From assembly GCA_009733775.1 (NCBI GenBank), contig WOGZ01000146.1:17691-81690 (forward strand): a stretch of 64,000 bases of DNA. Direction: 5' to 3'. Below are positions 21,533-32,167 of this stretch, piece by piece. The notes beneath the pieces are model-generated. The model ran no database searches. It had not been told where the DNA came from and worked only from the letters and a program-made list of their open reading frames with translations. Position 1 is the stretch's first letter, and each line of letters begins with the position of its first letter. This DNA is from Alectoria sarmentosa. Lineage: Eukaryota; Ascomycota; Lecanoromycetes; Lecanorales; Parmeliaceae. The position numbers and the translations under genes are program-made.

Positions 21533-24065
21533 ATGTCGGGTCTCGACTCATGGGAGGATGACCCAGCAGCGCAAGACGATAACCTTTCCAGACAAACGCA
21601 GCAAAATTTGAATATCAACGGTCAGGCCGGCCGACCTACCGGCTTCACTCCGAATGCAAACACTTTTCAGCCAGGTGCCCAATCGTTTCAGCCGGGGCAA
21701 CAATATCAACAGCACGGAGGCTATGGTCAACAACAGCAGTATGGGCAGTTCTACAATCAACAGCAACAATATGGTGGACCATACCCGCAATATGGGCAAC
21801 AAAGTTACAATCAGTATAACCAAGGCTACAGTCAGCCATCAAGCTTCAACCAGGGCTATGGTGGACAGCAACAAGAGCAACAACCTCTTCAGCAGCCTAG
21901 AGTACCTATAATAGCAAAGAGACCATCAGCGGCAGATTCGGCATCCTCACCAGCAGCCCGTCTACCAGTAGCCCCTCCTCCAACGCCCGCTCAATCTACA
22001 GGACCACCCGTGGTCAAGACACTCTCAATTGGGGGGGATATCCCGGGTGCTACAGCGCCAAAGACAAAGGTTCTATCCATCGGCGTACCAACACTTGCTC
22101 CTTCAGCAGCCAAGGACGTATCCGCCGAAGACGGAGCAAAAATCGCAGCGGCCAAGGCGATTGAAAAGACCGAGAAGTCGACAGCAGGCACCGGCGGTGG
22201 AACAACATCACCTTCTCCATCCTCAGGGCGATCGAGTCCCACAGCTGCAGAAGCTAGAGAAGCAAAGAGGGAGGCAGATGCCGTAGCGAAAGAGCAAGCT
22301 GCAGAGGTAGAGGAGGAGATTTTGGAAGACGTCTATGGAAAAGAACATGTAAATTTGATCTTCATTGGCCATGTCGATGCAGGAAAATCAACACTTGGAG
22401 GCAGCATTTTGTACGCAACGGGCATGGTAGACGAAAGAACGATGGACAAATATAAGCGAGAAGCCAAGGAAGCGGGTCGAGAGACATGGTATCTTTCATG
22501 GGCATTAGATTTGACGAAAGAGGAGCGGTCGAAAGGAAAGACCGTTGAAGTGGGTAGAGGCTTTTTTGAAACCGAGAAACGACGATACACCATCCTTGAC
22601 GCGCCAGGACACAAGACGTTCGTTCCTAATATGATTGCAGGTGCATCACAAGCCGACGTTGGTATTCTCGTCATATCAGCACGGAAAGGAGAGTACGAGA
22701 CAGGTTTCGAGAAAGGAGGTCAGACACGAGAACATGCCATCCTGGCCAAAACCCAAGGCGTCAATAAACTTATTGTTGTGGTGAACAAGATGGACGACAT
22801 TACCGTTGAGTGGAGCCAAGAACGCTATAAAGAATGCACGGAGAAGCTCCTAAACTTCCTGAGCCGCCAAGTTGGCTACGGTAAAAGCGACATCACCTTT
22901 ATGCCAATCTCGGCTCAAACCACCGTTGGAATCAAAACGCGGGTACCCAAAGATCTCGCACCTTGGTATGATGGTCCATCACTCCTAGAATGCCTCGACG
23001 ACTTCAAAACACTGGAACGGAAAGTGAAGGCGCCCTTCATGATGCCGATTAATGCCAAGTACAAGGACATGGGCACTCTCATTGAAGGCAAAATCGAAGC
23101 TGGTCAGATTAAAAAGGGTAACAGTTATGTGATGATGGTACGTGCATTTCGGAGTGATCACAGCTTAGTCGGTATCGCTCTCTGAGTTACAATGTTTCGC
23201 AAGAAAGGCCCCCTCCTTTGCCCCTTGGACGCGTCTTGGAACGCGGAAGATTTGCCTCGAAGGAGCTATGCTGACTCCAAAACGTCCGCAGCCCAATCGC
23301 GATGACATCACCATCTCTGCACTGTATGGTGAGACAGAGGACGAGATTCCAATCGCTACCTGTGGTGACCAAGTACGGATACGTATTCGTGGTGTCGAGG
23401 AAGAAGACATTTTACCCGGCTTTGTGCTTTGCGCGCCACAACGACTTGTCCACTGCGTTTCAGCGTTCGAGGCCCAGATCGCTTTGCTCGACTTGAAAAG
23501 CATTTTAAGCGCCGGTTTCAACTGCGTATTGCATGTGCATTCCGCTATCGAAGAGGTTACATTTGCGGCGCTTCTACACAAGCTCGAGAAGGGTACCAAT
23601 AGAAAAAGCAAGAAGCCGCCAGCATTTGGGAAGCAAGGTATGAGTATCATTGCGAGGCTAGAGATCATTGGTGGTGCCGGAAGGGTGTGCGTGGAGAAGT
23701 AAGCTACTTTCCCCATTCGTCCTCCCTTATTCTGGAACATTATGCTTTTGAAACCTGTCACGTGACTCAAAAGATGCCTTGGAATGGAGATGCTGATTCC
23801 TTAACTGATAGGTATGAAGATTACGCACAAATGGGAAGGTATGTACTTTTTTGGAGCAAAATTCCTATTTCGGACCACTTCCCGAGTCGCAAGATGTGTC
23901 CCAGGAGCCAAGGGCTCTCTATTGCCCTTCGAGCTGTCTCATTTTTGGGGTCTTTGCGTCGAAGAAGGAATGCTGACTCCCTATAGATTTACATTGAGGG
24001 ACCAAGGACAGACTATTGCAATTGGGAAGATCACGAAGCTCATCACAGATCCTGCCGCCGCTTAA
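21533..24065 (+). CDS. SUP35: Translation termination factor eRF3 (Sup35) with prion-like N-domain
   Basis: GTPase partner of eRF1 in translation termination. Four exons: 21533-23137, 23292-23698, 23812-23838 (27 nt) and 23987-24065; 705 aa, close to the yeast length. Residues about 20-120 are Gln/Asn/Tyr/Gly-rich with oligopeptide repeats (YGQQQQYGQFYNQQQQYGG, YNQYNQGYSQ), as in the yeast prion domain. A Pro/Ala/Ser then Lys/Glu-rich middle region follows. The EF-1alpha-like G domain has GHVDAGKST (about residue 279), DAPGHK (about 355) and NKMDD (about 418). C-terminal beta-barrels include CGDQVRIRIRGVEEEDILPGFVLC and FTLRDQGQTIAIGKITK. The 27-nt exon encodes YEDYAQMG and both its junctions fall in phase. 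Intron ends share an ATGCTGAyTCC block. Confidence 0.97.
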
Positions 24066-26173
24066 AAGCAAGAAAAATAACGTAAGTCGTAAGAAATACC
24101 TGCGCTCTCCCGAGGCATGAGGTTTAGACATGAAAAAAGTTGTCATGGTGGAGCCGGCTTACGCTGCATCGAGCTGCACCGGAAAGCTTTGGTGGCTGTC
24201 TTGATATCCAGCTAGACCTTAAATAGATATACCAAAGCATGCAAAGACCTCAATGCAATTGTGGTTCCTGAATCTTCGCAAGTGCCCCACAACTTACCAG
24301 TCGTGGTGGCAGCCTTGGCCGTTCGCCGCCCCGGAATCCACACAACTATGGGTATCAAGCCATGCCACGACTACATAGGCATAGTCTTCTTTCGAAAGAA
24401 GCCTTGAATGCACGGTCAAATCGTCACTGATGGCCATGCTTCCATCAAACAGGAGGAATAAAACTACTGCAGATGTGAGGTTTGTCGGAAGCAAGCCCAC
24501 CCCCCCAGCTGCCATCGTTCTTTCCGAAAAGCATTTCGAGATCTAGAAATGTATCCAAATCTCTTCCAAGTCCACGCCATGATAGGCCGATCTTTTCTAG
24601 TCATCCACGTCTGTCTGGCTGATTGCTCTACAGAATTTACTTTTGATTCGTACCGGGCATGCTACCAGAGCATGTTACAGGCGAGGGTCCCAATTTTATA
24701 TTTCAAGGGTTACAGGCGTCGAGAAATGCCATGTTGGGTGTGGTTTTCGTGACTAAAGGGAGCGCCTCATTGGGTATCAAGTTTTCCGGACTGGTAGTGA
24801 ATGACCAGGCTGTGTGAGTGATATGAGAAGGGTGTATAGGAAAACAACAACCGTTGAGATGACGGACCACACTACTTGTGGTACATGGCCCAACATGGAG
24901 ATTTGGGCAGATGTGCTTACAAGTTGAATGCGCTGAAACAACTCTTTGTTCTTCTAAGCATGGCAATGGATTTCAAGAGCGAGCGCCTCATTTGAGAGGC
25001 TCACTGTTATATCATCTGTGTCGACGACCTCCAGGTCAAAGTAGCGACAACAGAGTTCGCAGAAACACAGTAGAATTTCCGACAGTCATGTAGAGGCAAG
25101 GGATACTGAACTGCTTTCCCTCCTGACCCTAAAACTTCGACGTAGAAAACAGTCCTTGAAGAATCTCTTAAAAGGCAAAAAAAACCCAGAAGAGCGAATC
25201 TTGGGTGCGTGATCTTCGACAAAGATGTGTCTTCTGGGGCCAGAAGCTTGCAATCCAGGCAACTGGAAAAGGTAAAATGTCATATGCGATTCATCAAGAA
25301 GTGCTCATTTGCAAGCGTTCCCGTCATGCATCCACGACACCAAGCCTCTTTTCCCCCCGACTCCCCATGGTAACGATCCGAACAAGTTTCACTTTTGCGC
25401 TTTCGTTTTCGCCGTCTTTGACCATTGCGGATCTGCGGGATAGCAAAGAGCTAGTAGCCATCGAGAGCTTGCGGCAAAAGATTGAATTTAAGAACCAGCA
25501 GGAGATACAAGGCAGGAAGGAAAGCTAAACCCTGAGATATCGTCAAGAACGGTCAATCAATAGCTTCGGCTAAGAAAGCCCTCTTCCCTTGCCGAGACCT
25601 GCCTTTCTGTAATCTATTGGTCTAGACGGTTCAAGGTTCAAGGCTAGAACTCTCCGTTCTTTGAGCTTGCCTCGTCTTTGACATTGGGTAATGTATGTTG
25701 AAGACTCCATTGGCGTCAGATTCTGAACCTCTTTTGACAGTTGACCTTCCCTGAAACCATTTGCTATCCCATGTTCTGTTGGGTCTCCACGAAATCCGGG
25801 AAAGCGCAAGAAAGCAGAAGCCGATCAGTGTCTCGAGACGTTCCTTTTTCTAGGGTCATTGCTGTTTCGTGTCTGCAATACGTGCGTTTGCCTTTTTGTA
25901 AGATGTTTCGGAAAAACATTTCGTTGCTGTGGATAGGTATAGAGGCATTCCCTATGTGCGCTTGCCTTCTTAAAAATCAGATTGCTCACTCTCAAATCTT
26001 CTCACTCTGCGATTTTTTTTTTCAGCTCGAGGAACCCAAAGACTTCCACATTTTGATCTTACAATCTTGGAGCATCAATCATCTTACAGATCCTCCTCAC
26101 AATACTATCTTATCCTTGAAAGCAACTATCCTCATACACAATTCCGCGGCGAGGCCTTATCCTTTTCAGGACA
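24066..26173. other. Intergenic, about 2.1 kb without a firm gene
   Basis: 3' flank of SUP35 and 5' flank of the small gene at 26174. Two short frames deserve mention but not a call. One is minus 24515-24294, 73 codons, with an internal hydrophobic stretch (SAVVLFLLF) and two cysteines. The other is an in-frame ATG near 25,368 plus that gives a 53-codon frame ending at 25,528 with a charged helical C-terminus. Just before 26,174 there is a T-rich run followed by CAG (26,010-26,023), which could be a splice acceptor in the leader. Confidence 0.5.
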
Positions 26174-26656
26174 ATGGCCACCACGTGCCCCTTTTCACAT
26201 CTGTTCGACGTCAACGTCTGGAATGTCCAAGATGATCGCACTGTCGACGACCTGAAATTCTTCATGCGCTCCTTCACCGATGCCATTATCTGTCCTAACA
26301 GCGGCCAAGATGCCCCTCCTGATCAAGCCTCTGCTTTCATCGAACTCGTGGCAGATCCCAGAGTCTTATTCGTCGTTCAGATCGCCATGTGGGACCTGTT
26401 GTCTAACGATGGTATGGAGCTGGCGGAGCAAAATCCGTGGATTTGGGCTATAAGGAGTGTGACAAGGCCATTCCCTGGGGAGAATTCTGGGTATGACGCA
26501 CAGAGATCGACGCAAGGGAGGATGGTGAATACGCTCGCTGTTGTCATTGTGGTGTTGAACGTCCTGCAATCGGATGCGGGGGTGGAAAGGCGGCGCGAAA
26601 TCAATGCCGTCAAGAGGGTGTTTGCGATGAGACTAGTGGGACTGATGCCGCGGTAG
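26174..26656 (+). CDS. Hypothetical protein, 160 aa
   Basis: Single-exon frame with a good start context (GGACAATGGCC) and no family I recognise. The product opens MATTCPFSHLFDVNVWNVQD and is mostly helical in appearance, with Trp-containing segments (IAMWDLLSNDG, NPWIWAIRS). It has a hydrophobic stretch NTLAVVIVVLNVLQ around residues 117-131 and a basic C-terminus. There is no signal peptide and no cysteine pattern of a secreted effector. Base composition and codon choice look like neighbouring genes. It could be a lineage-restricted gene or a fragment; there is no evidence of a second exon. Confidence 0.5.
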   Translation: MATTCPFSHLFDVNVWNVQDDRTVDDLKFFMRSFTDAIICPNSGQDAPPDQASAFIELVADPRVLFVVQIAMWDLLSNDGMELAEQNPWIWAIRSVTRPFPGENSGYDAQRSTQGRMVNTLAVVIVVLNVLQSDAGVERRREINAVKRVFAMRLVGLMPR

Positions 26657-28569
26657 AGTGTACCTGTATACCTGGGGCTCAGGAGAGGACCTCTCTCATG
26701 TTGACAAGACCCTAAATCCAGGCGCGGCGATATACGGCGTGGGTCTTACATATTTCTCATGGCACTCTGCTTTTCTCTAAACTTCGTCGCTTCAGAAAGG
26801 CTGATTCTTCTTTGATTGCAAGGATGGCGGCAATTGAGATCGACCATGGTAGCAAGGCTATGGATATGAACAATCATGAAATGATCAGGGACCGAGGCAT
26901 GGTATTCAGTGCATCTTTCTTATCATCTGAGCGAGTTGATGAATACTTTAAAGGTCTTTAGTGAGCTCGCAAGCCTAGTGGTCCGGTGGTCGGCCATAAT
27001 GATGCTTGACAAAGACGGAAAACTCCTGTGTTCTGAAGTCTCAAGATGCCGCGTTTTTTCTGTTGACGCTCCTTGGTCCAAGCTTCAGAAGCCGCAAAAA
27101 GGAAATCACGAGCGTATTTAGAAAGTGGGGTAGGCAAGGTAATCTCTCGCAAATTATTGGCCTTGTAATTACACCAAAGAGTATCATCTCAGGCTCGGAG
27201 CATGTATCACTACCCCAAATATCAAGCCTTGAATGTAAGGGTTTTCTATGAGTATGTTCAGTATCTAAATCTTGTCACCCTCCCTCAGGATGAATGGAAA
27301 GTCGCCTCCAAACAACACGCAAGGGAGGTCGCTTTTCCGTACAGTCTTGGGTTAAAGACCGAGCGTTCCTTCCCGTGTCACGAAAATGGACGACCAAATA
27401 GCACATCATCCATGGCACATGCATATGACTTGACAAGTTTGTACCAACGCTCACCAGGCGTGAGTCCGGGACGAAATCGGCTGGTCCAGGTCCACCTTCG
27501 AATAGCGATTGGTACTATTGCTCAAGATGGGCGGGAGCAGGACACTGCGAGTACTCTTTATATGGATGACCGCCGATTAGCGTACGCCAGAGATTATTGC
27601 GTTTGTCTTGCAAAACCATCGTTGAGGCTCTCAGCCTTAGTAGAGTAGAGTAGAGTACCTCAACGTTAATGAGTAAAAAGGAAATTGCACATAGAATTCA
27701 GCGGGTTAACGAGGAATCGCAAACGCAGGTCAAAATTCAAAACATATTTTGTTACAAGCTTCGAATACTCATAGCGTCGTAAGCTATTTTACCACAGTAA
27801 GGTATTTTAGGTAATGTAATATACCAAGGTTTCGGGTCAGCTGCGCCGGCGACTGCAGTCAACCTTTGGGGCTATCAACATCAAAATCAACAACAGATCT
27901 TGTAGAGTTTTCAACATCCCCATTTCACGCATCAGAATTTCAGGAATATCCTCTGCGGTGTCGGCGAACTGGTCATTGGCCGTCACAGCTTCTGACCATG
28001 CGCGGACAAGGCTTGTCGTTTCCCCGCAATGACCACTCCTCTGGTATCACAGAATTCATTCGTCGGTAACAAACCTTATGCTTGGCGAATATCAGTACAC
28101 CAACCGCCCACCACCCTTGTTCTCAAAGCATGGTGCTGAAGAATCCCAGCCGCGCGAAAATGGCCAAATCTGAGAAGGCAATCTGCAACCACAGCTTTCG
28201 AATTACAGCCTCGGACAGTATTTTCACCATCCATTCTCAATGGCTTCATAACGTTCGTTGCGACGTTTTCGCGGTAAGGAAAGCCTCCACTGCCATCTGT
28301 CAATAGCCGCCGCTTCCAACGGTCCACGTTGAGAGAGTCGGTATCTCTAGCCAATAACGAGAAACAACCTACATCTTGTTCGAACGCTGAAGATTCGGCT
28401 TCGTGGGGAGAGGAACAAAACGGCCGTGAGAGGAAATTACTGTCCTCACGCTGCGGTCAACTATCTGGGCCGGGGAACCTTCAAAACCACGATGCTAGGT
28501 TCTTTGTAGCGATCCAAAGTGGGGGATTGGATGAGTCCAAATTGAAACAGGTAAACGAAGCGGAGAAAC
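26657..28569. other. Intergenic, about 1.9 kb
   Basis: Nothing convincing was found. A short GTAGA tandem (four units) lies near 27,636-27,656. The stretch 27,660-27,840 is AT-richer than its surroundings. A 148-codon plus-strand frame at 27202-27648 lacks domains and coding character. Confidence 0.5.
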
Positions 28570-31074
28570 TCAGTCGACACACCACATCTGTCTCAGATTT
28601 ACCCTCCAACCCTCCCCCACATGTCCAAACCAAGTGGCAACATAGACCCACATCTGCCAACCCTCTCCATCCTCACCTAGCATTTCAAGCACTGCATCCT
28701 CCAACCCTGGCTCCTCCTTGAGCTGTTTCCTCTTCATCTCCTTACACTTAGCTCTCAACTTAGTGATCCTCTCCTTGCTCACCTGCTCAGCTACTCCAAG
28801 CCCAGCAGAATCTTCTAACTCCCAGCTACGGAACTCCTGCATGAGCCGTTCAGCAGCATCGTACACCATGGCGTCCTGCTGGGACAACGCCTCCAGAAAC
28901 ACACCCTCACCTAAAATTGCATGCAGGACGTCTTCTTTCTCCTCAATAATAGTGGCGAGTCTACCTTCCCGGTACGTGTCCTCGAGGAACGGGGAAGGCT
29001 GGTCTAAAGGTTCTTCTCTCAAGATGACGGCTAGATCGCCCTTGGCGGCGAGATCGACAAATGGCGTTTGCGTGATCTCTGTGGTTGTCGGTTTATACGA
29101 CAGTCGGCACCAGATGCCCCGGGTTTGATCTTTGAAGATAAAGTGTACCTGGCGCATCTTAAGGAGTAGGTCCCAAAAAGGAGATGGGGCTGGACCTGGA
29201 TACGGACGAAATCTGTAACTCGGATATTCCGCCATTAGCCCCTGGGGAGTGGGCTTGCCTTGGGGGCCGCGCCACAGCGTTATTCGATATGACACAGGGT
29301 AGTCTTCGCCGGGTGGTAGGAGGGTGGAAGGAGCCCATCTGTAGCCGCGGCTTTTGAGCTTCGGACCGTCGAGGAATATCATCTTGCGTGGGAGGGAGCC
29401 GCTGTTGGCTGCTGCGAGAAGGTCCCATAATTTGCAAATTCTATTTTCACCAGAAAGTAGGAGGATTTCAGATACGTTCAGGTTCATGAGCGTGGCTATG
29501 CAGGGAGCTTCATCCAAAGCAACGGTCGTGTTTCGGTATGAGAGCGCTTGGTCGAGGAGCGAAAGCTCCGGAACGCCTTGAGGAGAGTAATAGCTTGCCA
29601 GAGCTAAGGATCGAGATTCTCTGAACATGTCTTGCACCAGACGTCTGTGGTTAAGCTTTTCATCATGTAATTCTTTCAGGCGACGGTAGATGGTGTTTAG
29701 ACGAAGAGGGCCGTCTTTGAACTGAACCCACGGATCGCTGGCGAGTGCGCCTTCTTGCAACGTCCACAGCCTCCGCATCCATCCAGATGTCAAGATCCTG
29801 GCGTGGATTTCCGCTACGCTCAGGTTCTGGCTATCCAAGTTGTACAAGCTTGAGTCAAGGATCAATGTCTTGTTCGCTTCCGCATAGGTGCGCCTCATCT
29901 GCAACAACGCCAGCCTTTTCGCCTCGGGGTTCACCGGGCAGCAGAGCGTGTCCAGCCAAACCAATGGCCGTGCGCCAGCTTCGGCAAACGGGTCGAGCAT
30001 TCGACCAAGACGTGCTAGTTGGCACTGAGGGAGCGAGTTGGCCGAAGATGAACCCAGGCCGTCTGCCCAGACGTGCGATATCGCCACATAAGGGGTCGCG
30101 TCTGTCCCCGAACTGGATAACTGGACGGCGACTTTACTTGGGTTATTCTGCTTAGAGGTGATCCGAAGGAGGGGCAATGCTCCCGAGCGGAGGATATCCA
30201 CGACAGGCCGATAATCGATGGAGACATATTCGCATTTGTTTTCGTTGGCGCAAGTTTCACAGTGGCGCGTCCTGTGCTGGGACAGGCTTACTGAATGTGT
30301 ACGACAGACACTTTCAGTGCAATCTCGATGATTGGCGATGCCTGGTAGTTTCTTCATCTTGCTAAAGAAATACAGCAACTGAGTGGTCAGAAATTTGTCG
30401 GTCATCCGTTTGATGTCGTTGGGACACCAACCGGCAGCTATCATTGCCACTTTCATCTCCTCGGTGTAAAAATCGCGGACAAATGGTCTTGTGCAGCTCA
30501 CGGCGTCTGAGAAGGTACCTTTATGGGCTTTATCTATGGCATTTCCCAAGAATTCTGTAATTGAAGCAATGGAGTTCTCAACAGCAGAGTTAAAGTCTGG
30601 CGCTGCAGCGAGCAAACTCATCACAGTGAGATCAATGCATCGTACGGCGTGGAGGTAGATTTGCTTCTGCCATGGCCTATCCAGGGTTCTCACCCACTCG
30701 AATCGTCGTTCAGTCAAAGACTGGAGCTGCTTCATCGAGACAACAAGGCTACCATCTCGTTCCGATCTCGACACCAAGTTGCCCTGATTGAAGAGCTCGG
30801 CCAAAAGTTCGGCGAGCAAACCGAAAACCAGCCAGGTCTAGAAGAAGCTTTCGAGATCGCGCGTCGGTGTAGGAAAGAGCTTCTCGTGGTTCACGGAGGG
30901 CGCATCCCCCACTTTGGGCGTCAGCCAGGGTTTACCATTGCGGCGAGGGTATTCGAGAAATGGTACGGAGATGTCGTAGGCCTCCTTGCAGAGGTAGGGA
31001 ACCTCGGTCAATGGCAAAATGGGGTCGGAGGGAGTGGTAGATGGTCCATTTGAACGGCGAGAAGCGCTGATCAA
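28570..31074 (-). CDS. HET-domain (heterokaryon incompatibility) protein with in-frame TAG; start unresolved
   Basis: HET-domain proteins act in fungal non-self recognition and cell death. The open frame 30819-28570 carries the domain: YVAISHVWADGLG (near 30,090), PLVWLDTLCCPV, RRTYAEANKTLILDSSL, GWMRRLWTLQEGALA. A Cys/His-rich stretch (CRTHS, HCETCANENKCEYVSIDY) lies before it, as in many family members. The same frame extends upstream to 31,092 with the typical N-terminus EVPYLCKEAYD and LESFF-stop-TWLVFGLLAELL. The stop is TAG at 30,838-30,840, where relatives, as I recall them, have Gln. Either this is a CAG-to-TAG nonsense change, or a 57-bp phase-0 intron (30,894-30,838, GTGAAC...TTCTAG) removes it. 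No in-frame ATG precedes the homology, so a 5' exon or a lost start is also possible. Possible pseudogene. Confidence 0.7.
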
Positions 31075-31092
31075 GATTAAAGCGAAGAGTCT

Positions 31093-32167
31093 CTATTGTC
31101 ATTCCCTCGTGTGAGAGTCGTACGGCTGTTCATTCGCTAAGATGAATTCCATCTTACTAGTTGGAACAGAACGACTGCAACAGAATTGAGCTAAAGTGAC
31201 AACGACGACCTCTCGACAGGCGGCTGCACGAGGAGGCAACGACGCTGAGAATCGGAACCGAGCGGAGATTCTGCGGCCGCAGCGACTTCTTAGGGGCCTC
31301 GCTACTGCAAGCCACCTGCGAGTGATCAAGCGGTGCCATTTGTAATCCGTCAAACATTTTCACGTGCAGCCAATCAGTTCACACAGTCAATAAGTAACCC
31401 ATAAAATATTGATAGTCAAACCCATAGTCAAATGTCTACTTGAGCAGACCTTTTGTTTCCTCCTAATGAGATTGGGTAGGAAGGACAGGATCCGTTGCTT
31501 CATTTGCAAGAACCGTGGGTGCTGAGATTGAATGGGATATATGCGAGAGAGATTGGTAGGGAGCAATTCCTACGTGGCTCCGTGGAATTTTGGGACTGCA
31601 TAGCAAGTATAGTGTAAACAGAGACCATTGCCAGGCTTCCTCTACGTGGCTGAGACAATTGTTACAAACGGAATTCAAGTACCCGACAGGGTCTGTGGAG
31701 AGAGCATTAAGTTTTCGTCTAGGCAGCCGAGATAGCAGTTACACTTGGTCTTGAGATACGCGATTGGGTTTGTGAGGAGGGAGTAGGAAGGGTCGAAAAG
31801 GGTGATGAATGGGATTGGGAAGACGATGATGATCCACAAAGTTGCGGCTATGATTGTGAGGATCCTTTTTGTCCATTGCCAGACGCTTTTGAGTCGGGAC
31901 TATGCGCTGGTGTGTGATGCACGCAAGTGTGGTGTAAGAGTCGAAGACCACCGGGTAAGGACTTGGTTTCCCATGTTGATGCGTGAAGTAGGTTTCGATT
32001 GTTGAGAGCCGATTAGCTTTGAAGGACCGGAAACCTAGATCGTATTAAATTGAACTGTCAAGCACGTCAGCTCCTGACTAGCTGTGTTGCTCACTCGTTT
32101 GGGGAGTCTGACGCCCTTGGGAACCCGATCATAGAGTCAGCTTCTTTTGGTGTCACGCGACGAGGTC
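31093..32167. other. Gene-free flank leading into the first AT-rich block
   Basis: About 1.1 kb of ordinary to slightly AT-rich sequence between the HET gene and the abrupt compositional change near 32,168. Short frames on both strands lack support. It may contain a 5' exon of the HET gene, but none could be joined in phase. Confidence 0.45.

Noticed and set aside
25368..25528. 53-codon plus-strand frame from an ATG near 25,368
   Set aside because: Plausible composition with a charged C-terminal helix, but too short and isolated to call without transcript evidence.
27202..27648. 148-codon plus-strand frame
   Set aside because: Ends in a GTAGA microsatellite, no domain, and codon use unlike neighbouring genes.
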